Source: Stereocaulon alpinum (Eukaryota; Ascomycota; Lecanoromycetes; Lecanorales; Stereocaulaceae). From it: 64,000 bases of DNA. Of this stretch, positions 56,590 through 64,000 are shown in pieces (the first letter of the stretch is position 1; every line of letters begins with the position of its first letter). A program made the translations under genes and the position numbers. The stretch covers positions 1 through 64,000 of the forward strand of contig JAEUBA010000014.1 of assembly GCA_018257865.1 (NCBI GenBank), in the 5' to 3' direction. The notes beneath the pieces are model-generated. The model did not search any database. It saw nothing but the letters and a program-made list of their open reading frames with translations, and was not told the origin of the DNA.

Positions 56590-57909
56590 ATGTTCAAGTT
56601 CTTCAAGTCTTCATTTTACAACTTCGAGTATCTCAGAGTTCTTGGCGCAGCGCCTTTCCAAGCATCAGAGATATCGGAATGCCTCGAAGCACATTCACAC
56701 CTCAAGAACGATGATCCAGAAGCTTGGTATCGCACATGGACAGCATTTGGAGACAAGGCCAAAGCTCTCGGCGAAGATGCTTGGGCAAATCATGACAAAG
56801 CCGCAGCCAGATGGGCATTCCTACGTGCCGCCAACTATTATCGATCCAGCGAATTCTTCCTTCATTGCCAGCCCGACGATCCTCGCTTATGTGCTGCAAT
56901 CCAGAAGAGCTCAGATGTTCACAATCGAGCTGTAGCCCTCTTCGATACAGAGGTCATGGTCTTCAACATCCCGTATGAGAACGGTCTCGAATTGCCTGCA
57001 AGATTGTACATGCCCGAAACTGGAAGTCGTTCTCTGGGTCGTATCCCTCTTATTCTGCAAACCAACGGATTCGATTCCACAGGCGAAGAACTATACTTAT
57101 ACGGACCTGCGGGTGCCATACCTCGTGGATATGCTGTGTTGAGCTTTGATGGACCAGGTCAAGGGCTGTCACTTCGCAAGGACAAAACGATCCTGCGGCC
57201 AGATTGGGAGCACGTCACATCGAAAGTTCTCGACTACATCTTTGATGTTCTGGCCCCTCAAAACGAACGTCTCGAACTTGACTTGAATCGCATCGCCGTT
57301 ATTGGTGCAAGCATGGGAGGATACTTTGCACTACGTGCATCCGCAGACCCTAGAATCAAGGCTTGTGTCTCTTGTGATGGCTTCTACAGCTTGTTTGAAG
57401 TTGCGCGGAGCCGCATGCCTGGATGGTTCATCAACTCATGGTTAGATGGAACAATGAGTGACGGAGTATTCAACGCAATCAGTAATTTCCTCGGCCGATT
57501 CAACTTTCAGCTTAAATGGGAATTCGCGCACAGTCAATGGACATACGGTGTCAACACACCTGCGGATGTCATGCGAGTGATGCAGACCATGTCACTCAAA
57601 GAGAAGGACGGTAGCGAATACCTTGAAAAGGTGCACTGCCCAGTCATGGTGACTGGAGCCGCTCAAACAATCTACTTTGAGCCGGACATCAACGCTGAGA
57701 AAGTCATGGCCAATTTGGGTCACATAGATCGCCGACACAAATTGCTTTGGGTTGGGGATGGGGAATCAGATGGTGGGATACAGGCGAAGATTGCGACATT
57801 GAGCCTAATGCATCAGTACATGTTTGAGTGGTTGGACAAGCAACTAGGTGTTCGGCGACTTAGCGCGTCTGTGAAGGATGAAGTGAGATACTCGCAAGTA
57901 GAGCTGTGA
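56590..57909 (+). CDS. Alpha/beta-hydrolase, PKS-NRPS partner type (CcsE/Fus2-like)
   Basis: A single exon encodes 439 residues from the ATG at 56590 (the frame opens at a GTG four codons earlier). The N-terminal helical half (EAWYRTWTAFGDKAKALGED; FLRAANYYRSSEFF) is the lid/dimer region of FrsA-type hydrolases. The core has PLILQTNGFDSTGEE, FDGPGQGLSLR, the nucleophile elbow GASMGG near residue 241, and a C-terminal segment LLWVGDGESDGGIQAKIATL. Homologues next to fungal PKS-NRPS genes (cytochalasan CcsE-like, fusarin Fus2, ACE1-cluster hydrolase) act after aldehyde release, in ring formation. I assign the Ser with confidence; the acid and His of the triad are not certain. No signal peptide, so cytosolic. 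Divergent from the PKS-NRPS over 0.8 kb. Confidence 0.85.
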   Translation: MFKFFKSSFYNFEYLRVLGAAPFQASEISECLEAHSHLKNDDPEAWYRTWTAFGDKAKALGEDAWANHDKAAARWAFLRAANYYRSSEFFLHCQPDDPRLCAAIQKSSDVHNRAVALFDTEVMVFNIPYENGLELPARLYMPETGSRSLGRIPLILQTNGFDSTGEELYLYGPAGAIPRGYAVLSFDGPGQGLSLRKDKTILRPDWEHVTSKVLDYIFDVLAPQNERLELDLNRIAVIGASMGGYFALRASADPRIKACVSCDGFYSLFEVARSRMPGWFINSWLDGTMSDGVFNAISNFLGRFNFQLKWEFAHSQWTYGVNTPADVMRVMQTMSLKEKDGSEYLEKVHCPVMVTGAAQTIYFEPDINAEKVMANLGHIDRRHKLLWVGDGESDGGIQAKIATLSLMHQYMFEWLDKQLGVRRLSASVKDEVRYSQVEL

Positions 57910-60900
57910 TAATGTACAGTAGGAGGTTATGGAGTAGTGGCCGGACATTCGGTGGAGTCGGAGCTTTGCATGTTTATTTTTAGATAGTCTGATTACGTCA
58001 GCGTTCGGCTTGGCAAATATCCTTGCGCGACGCGTCTTAGGTATTGCAGCAATATGAAGATCTTCCACTGAATATGAAGGTGACAGACTCGCGCTTACGA
58101 CATTATGCCGATCACAATATTGCTGCGATCTGTAATCACGAAAGTACTCAAACGCATGATTCACGTACTATGAAAGGCTTCGCCTACCTCAATCGGGAAC
58201 CCGGATATGACGGTAGCAGTGAGAACTCCCCGAAACAGCTATCCCGCCGCTCGGATCTTGTGTCTGATACAACCCAGGCCGTTCATCCTGAGTCAGGTAG
58301 GTTACGCTGAAAGTCTCCTTTAGTATATTGGAGGTAACTTGTAGATTCTGTAAAGGGGTTGCCGGCTACTTAAGTGCTCTAGGTGGTGGTGCGCTAGCGG
58401 TTGACTAACCAACAGACCCTGAGAGCTGACACCCTAACGGTCTCCACTATCGATGAGCAGTATGTTCCTAGACGCAACCTGCGGGATCTGCAAAATAGGA
58501 ACCGACGACCCACGGCTTATGCGCAAACACGTGCGTTGGTTTGGCTTTCATAGAGGGTCAACGCTTCCCATACATCGGCCTTTCGGCTGTTCATGTCTAT
58601 CTCTGACTACATTGCGTTCCACTTCTAGCTTACAATATCTCTCTCTGGGGCTTCTGCCGGAGGAGCCTTTCCCAAACATCGCCTTGCTATGAGACCAACT
58701 GATACTATTACTTTCAAACTTATCTCATACACCTCCATAAGCCTAACACTGACTCCTGGTACCTTCCCTTTCCCTAGCCGACGTCTCCGGAGGCCACTCC
58801 GTGGAGGGTCTTTGCAGACAGCTATCAGCCTGACCGCTCCCAATGTAGATCTCACAAGGACATGGCGTAAGGTACAAACTCCACTAGTACGAGCCATGAC
58901 CTGATACTCGCTTGCTCGTTCCACCAAGGCAGCTCATTCCTAGCAAAGAAGGTCTGTTGAAGATGCTGCCGTAGCACAATTTCGCTACACTACTCCTCGG
59001 CGTTCGAGAGGTGCACTTTCCTAATATTCCCTACCACCAAATAGACCCACTTCAAAGACACGGCTCTGTCTGTGGCGCTAGTGGTCAGGACTGGGTGCAC
59101 GACTATCAAACAACGACAAGCTAAGACTCGTCAAGCCAGAAAGCCAAAACACATCGGCCTCATTCTTCCTGCCGTGCGAAGGCGTTTGAACCTTTTGACA
59201 GTTGGTATGTCTGAAGGGAGTAACCCCTGTTGCTTCGAGTCCTCTCTTGCATTTCGATCTTAAATGACCACCGTCCTTCACTTGCAAACCCTCTGCAAAC
59301 TCAGTATCCATCGACTCAATTGGCTAGATAGCGTTCCCTCGGTTCCAACTTCAACACCATGAGCGCGCTAAAGGCCTTAATGTCCTGCTGATATATTATT
59401 GCGTATACAACGACCGACAACTGTGCCGTGATGTAATCGAAGATGCTATCAAGTAGTCCATAACACCGGCTATCCTCTTATCCACGTTTCCAAGTCTTCC
59501 TTAACCCGGAATTGGCACGTTGCGGAATTCATGTTGGGCCGCCTGCTGTCCAAAAGCGGTCAACGCAAGCGGAGGATCTGGCATAGCGAAACGCTTTGGG
59601 CAAGGCATTGCACCCTATGGAGATACTACTCGATTAAGTCAATTTTTTTGTCGTACGTAGAATGTCCACCGGCGTCGAAACGCATGGACCGGCTTCAAAT
59701 CTCCCGATAGGGGACGCTATAGATTGACAAATTCTCCAACGACCAACGCTTGAGGCTGTGACATGTGCTTTGGCCATGCATTGTCAGCCAACACGATCTA
59801 CGTTCCAGATGGTTGTGTCAGTGGTGTAGTGACTAGGCTCCCATCAATATAGACCGTCTAACTAGTGCCTTAAGCCAAGAGGTCAAGGCGACGACTGATC
59901 TAACTGACATTTGGATTTCCTGAGGCATATGGAAAGCCCGATCGTTGTTTGAAAGAACAAGGGCGCACGAGGCCTACTCACATGAACCCTAACAACAGAA
60001 CTCGCTGACTCCGCTGACTCTTCTACTGCTTCCAGAGCGTTGCTGGTCGCTGGCTATCCACGACTGCTGCTTGAAGTGATTATTGTTGAGCTGAAGTTGA
60101 TGTCGCGGACAATTATGGTGCAGGGAAGTGGATGAGGACTCTGCTAACCGACTAGTCCGGTGAGAGATGAATGGTGCGACTATTCTCAACTCCAAGCCGC
60201 GATTTAACCGAGTAGCATGCCATAGGGGCGCTTATAGTGACAGCGACCATAGCGTTCTCTCATCCGGGTCTCAACCGTATTCCCACGAAAAGTCTCCGGG
60301 GTCGTTGGAACGAGACTTTATAAGCTGTCAGTACTCTTGGATGATTGGTATAAGATATCCAAGAGTCTTCATGATACCTTATAATTGCTTGTGCTTCTTG
60401 TAAAGAACATTTTGCAGTTAGGAGTGTGATCCACTCTATTCTTCCTCGGCGTGTTTGGCTTTGCAATCTTGAAACTTTTAGTGAACGGGCGAGGCAATGT
60501 GACCATCTTCAAGCATTTGCTAGGATGCTAAGATACTCACACTCACTCGTGGTGCAATTCGAATGACGTGCAGAGCGACAGTCACAAATCTCTAGTTGGT
60601 TCGATCTCGACTCTTCACGGGACAACAGTCTGGCTCTGGGGGCGGCCCCGCATCCGGTTCCGCGTGATGAGCCCCTGGACTTGCCCGGGGTATGTAACCT
60701 AATCTTTGCCAAGTGGTCCCTCTCGGGCTGATCAACGGCGTAACCTGGGGCGCTTAACTAGTCTGAGGCTTAATACATAGAGTGCCTGGTTGACTTTTCA
60801 CTCTTAGTCAATTTGCCATGTTGGTAGGAGATGCTTCCACCGCTTGACTTTTTCATTGTTAATTACTCCATCCCGCTGCATCGGTCTGCGGTCCAGATCG

Positions 60901-61250
60901 GAGCTTTCCGAACCGTCCCTCTTCATTACTCGTGGACCCAAACTGGAATAATAACATTGTCCACCACTGGCCTTCGTCACTGGTGGCCCCGACCTAAGAG
61001 CTCCGCTATGATCTCTTTCTATATACTTTCGACTCGGTTCGCCTCGATCACTGGTAGATGGGCTAGTCTTCCGTAGATATGTTGGTGGCCACTACCAAAC
61101 CGAAGAAAAAATAGGGCAGGGTTTAGTACAAGACTCGAAGCATTGTCGTGTTATAGATCCAGGTCATACAGTATCTCATGTGGTCATTCATCCATACGGA
61201 GCAAACGAATATCATTTATCCTTGCCAATCGTAGGCTCAGTCTATTCACG
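57910..61250. other. 3.3-kb gene-free interval
   Basis: No conserved domain was recognised on either strand. Base composition is near normal, not RIP-like, with scattered frames of 60-110 codons that overlap each other. It may hold decayed genes beyond recognition by eye. No enoyl reductase, Diels-Alderase or P450 motif was found. Confidence 0.45.
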
Positions 61251-62550
61251 ATGAGTCTCGATTCAAAAAGCTGGCCCAAATTTATCTGGGACCAACCTAC
61301 TATACTGCCGCCACCGGGAGTCAAGCCCAATCTTGTCAACCCATATACTCTGCACCCGTACGGCGTTCTCACGCAAAGTGTGTGCTTAACAATCGCGACG
61401 CTGCTTGTGTGGATCCGCATATGGACCAAGAAATTTGTGTTGGATGGCCTCGGATGGGAAGATTGTGGGTGACGCGCCTTCGCCTTTTTCGGTACTCTCG
61501 CTGACCCTATATTGCAGGTTCTACCATTGTTGCCTGGGTAAGCTTCATTAGTCGCCGATACCATGAGAATCCGTCTAATTTCGTTTTGCCAGGTGTTCTT
61601 TCTAGCCTACGGATCAACATTGCTGGTAACCGATAATTATGGCTTTGGAAAGCACTTGTGGAACGTCAAATTGTCCGACTACGTGATGTTTGTCAAGGTC
61701 GCTGAAACTGGATACCCAAATGGCTCCTGAAATCCACGCTGATAACGACAATAGCTCATACTGGCTAACCAGATCCTTTACAATGTGGTCATATTCTTTG
61801 CCAAGCTTTCGATCATGCTTCTCTATCTCCGGATATTCAACCTTGTACGCTCAACTTATATAATCCTGTGCATCCTTATCTGGATCAATTTACTGGCGTA
61901 TACGACGGGGATCTTCGTCGAAGCCTTCCTATGCCATCCAAGAGAAAAGATGTGGTTCGTCCACTTACCAGGCACGTGCGCGAATCAGCACGCTGTACAG
62001 CTCGTCTCTGCTGTATGGAACACCGTCTCGGACTTTGCAATCTTGATCCTGCCTATTGCGTCAGTCTGGAAGTTGCAGATGCGATCAAAAAGGAAGGCCG
62101 GCATTATACTCATCTTTGGGACTGGCATTCTGTGCGTACACATCCCTGTTCTGCGATGAGTCTCCAACTTACTTTTATAGCGGTTGTATCACTAGCATTA
62201 TACGCATAATAGTTCTCGCCAAGCAAAGGAGAAGCCTGGATGGAACATGGAAACACTACACGCTGGGCCTATGGTCGTGAGTATACCTGCCGCTTCCTTG
62301 TCTATCTCATCCGCGCTGATTTTAGATTAGCACTGCTGAGATCACTTGCGCCATGATCGTTGCATGTCTACCTCCAATACCAGCGTTTGTTCGGCATATC
62401 CGTGGCAAGACGGGTACGGAAAGCAGATCGCCAGCCCCAAGCAATAAAAAGGTCACACCACAGGAGATTCCGAGAATGATGCGGAAGGACAATAGCTGGG
62501 ACGAGATCACCGAGTTGGAGAAATCCAGTACTAATACGCATTCAGTCTGA
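61251..62550 (+). CDS. Pth11-type seven-helix membrane protein (fungal rhodopsin-like domain)
   Basis: Six exons, 61251-61464, 61518-61537, 61593-61697, 61773-62131, 62181-62276 and 62331-62550, sum to 1014 nt, 337 residues. Exon 2 is a 20-nt microexon. The fold is the PF20684 family: helix 1 VCLTIATLLVWIRIW, GLGWEDC, DNYGFGKHLWNV, then ILYNVVIFFAKLSIMLLYLR, a helix with ILCILIWINLLAYTTGIFVE, HPREKMWF..GTCANQHAVQ, AVWNTVSDFAILILPIASVW, LGCITSIIRIIVLAK, and GLWSTAEITCAMIVACLPPI, where Pth11-like proteins typically end. The tail is cytoplasmic and charged. There is no CFEM domain. Such receptors sense surface or nutrient cues in plant-associated fungi. Donor choice at 61465 (GTGGGT) rather than 61469 is dictated by frame. 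Confidence 0.85.
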
Positions 62551-63328
62551 TGTGAGTGTGGCGACGACTGCATTTACAGGCGTCTATGCTTACCGTGTGG
62601 ATACCATTGCTGTACTGCTGTATATAGAACTCTTTCACAGACTAATAAATGATTGGTCGAGCAGCTTCCCGGATCTCCTCACTGTTCAAAGTCAACGCAA
62701 CGGCTTCAACATGATGTCAATGGGCGCCAGCCAGACATTGCGGTCTCCCTTGTGCTATGATATATCATTGCCAGAGAGGATTGATTTCCAAAGGGAACTG
62801 TTGCAGGAGAATTCCCCTCTCACCTTATGAGCAGAGATATATCTCATCACTGGCTCGTGCACCCATCATCTTCGATCGCAGGCTGCATTCCAGACCAGCT
62901 GAGTGACGCAGCCCTCGCCACTCGTTGTTGCACCATTTCCTAACCAGAACACCGAGCATTAGCGATCTCTGTAACTGCAGACAATGCATCTCAGCGTCTT
63001 CGATGATGGAACGATCTTCCTGCTCTCACTGCCTGCCCGAGCTCCGTCGAGCCGCACTCGCAGTCCCAGCGCGTTGGTCTACATATATCCTACAGGTGTT
63101 TACCGCGCCATTTTCGAAATAGCCAATGGTTGCGACGATGCGTGTGGAGACATGGGACGCAGTTGCCGGGCATCATCGGACGGCCTCGCTTAAAACATCT
63201 TTCGTCGTCTATATATGTACGTACTGTATGTGCTACTCCCTCGTCTGATTCCGGGTTAATAACCTCTCAATTAGACACCACATTGGTAGCACTACCACGT
63301 TACGGCTTCGACCACGATGTATGCTACC
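62551..63328. other. Intergenic, no supported gene
   Basis: Short frames only, no recognised domain or repeat. It includes the presumed promoter side of the subtilase remnant. Confidence 0.45.
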
Positions 63329-64000
63329 ATGAAGGGTATTTTCAGCATTGCGTTGACGCTCCTACTCACACAACCTATTTTCGGCTCTCCAGTAGAGCGT
63401 TGCGATCCCACATCGCCAATGATAAAAGCTCGGTTGGAGACTTGCCTGGCTCTATGGACCTCGCCAGCAACTATATCGTCGTATCCAAAGAACATGTGAG
63501 CGAGATGGACGCATCGTCTCACAACACTTGGGTGCAGAACTTGGGTAACGAAAAATAAACCGCCGATGGCAACGGCGAACCTCTGTCCCAATCGCCGCTC
63601 GCAAGCCAGCCATTGCCGGGAATCAAGCATACCTACAGTTTTCCATCGCAGCTTTCAGGGCTACTCTGGACGGTTCTTGGACGAGGTCATCAGGAAGATT
63701 GAAACCCACCCAGATGTAAGAAAGACATGACATTGTTGATCTATACTGTTGGACTGTGATGCATCTTAAACCCCCCGACTTAATTGCTACTGCAATTGAA
63801 ACATAATATCAAGTCTCGCCACATTGCAGACTGGTTGGATGAAAGAACTAGACATCAAGAGACGATGATGATGCGGTGAGCTGACTTGGTGTGACGAATC
63901 GCATAGGTTGCTTGCGTGGAGAGACACGATGATGGCTTCGAAACCTGCAGAATCAGACATGACCACCTCAGACATCGTTGTACAGAATCGGGCCCCATGG
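63329..64000 (+). pseudogene. Subtilisin-like serine protease (S8), propeptide part, damaged and cut by the window edge
   Basis: An N-terminal signal peptide (MKGIFSIALTLLLTQPIFG) starts at 63329. The I9 propeptide follows in other frames: NYIVVSKEHVSEMDASSHNT, then WVQNLG, then GIKHTYSF, then FQGYSGRFLDEVIRKIETHP, all in the correct family order. The last bases read VVQNRAPW, the usual start of the mature subtilase (QN.APWGL). Signal peptide and propeptide are in different frames, a TAA follows NLGNEK, and another frame change separates GIKHTYSF from FQGYSGRF. I found no GT-AG introns that repair all three, so a pseudogene is likely, though missed introns cannot be excluded. The catalytic domain would lie beyond 64000. 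Confidence 0.6.

Noticed and set aside
58453..58927. Frames on both strands downstream of the hydrolase, considered as a P450 or reductase remnant
   Set aside because: No heme-binding, Rossmann or other motif could be found.

Overview
This window is from a filamentous ascomycete (Pezizomycotina). Genes carry short introns of about 45-190 nt with GT(A/G)AGN donors and GCTAAC/CTGAC branch sites. Gene-dense, GC-balanced DNA alternates with TpA-saturated, stop-riddled blocks that look like repeat-induced point mutation (RIP). A Pth11-type receptor, a Zn2Cys6 AflR-like regulator and a fungal PKS-NRPS hybrid are all present. Dothideomycetes is my guess for the class; the sequence alone does not prove it.

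Layout. 1-5450 is a RIP-like repeat block with no surviving reading frame. Against it lies a broken methyltransferase gene (5525-6353), followed by the 3' remnant of a FAD-linked oxidase (7753-8424). 9357-24105 is a conserved housekeeping block: Vps62-like protein, TFIIIC triple-barrel subunit, ribosomal protein L18, a mitochondrial carrier, an SR splicing factor, a small secreted protein, gamma-glutamyl phosphate reductase, COP9 subunit 3 and the Fe-S scaffold Isu1. From 24386 rightwards the content is accessory: a SAM methyltransferase, a 503-bp MITE with an 11-bp target duplication, an AflR-like regulator, a DHA14-type MFS exporter, an atypical aspartic-protease homologue, a 6.4-kb RIP-degraded transposon with the same termini as the MITE, a 4057-residue PKS-NRPS (minus strand), a divergent alpha/beta-hydrolase (plus strand), a Pth11-like seven-helix protein, and a damaged subtilase running off the right edge.

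How the genes may work together. PKS-NRPS and hydrolase share one 0.8-kb divergent promoter region and form a minimal core of the kind seen in cytochalasan and fusarin pathways. The synthase has KS-AT-DH-cMT-KR-ACP-C-A-T-R, no enoyl reductase, and an R domain that keeps its YxxxK motif, suggesting release as an amino-aldehyde. No trans-enoyl reductase, Diels-Alderase or P450 is visible. The AflR-like regulator, MFS exporter and methyltransferase on the other side of the transposon could be parts of the same cluster, separated by the insertion; this is inference.

Most notable: the first intron of ISU1 reads as an AT-AC intron with U2-type signals; two related terminal-inverted-repeat elements (503 bp and 6.4 kb) share a 19-bp palindromic motif dispersed along their length; and the PKS-NRPS is one three-exon gene whose exons sum to an exact multiple of three. 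Exon coordinates were worked out by hand from splice signals, reading frame and family conservation.
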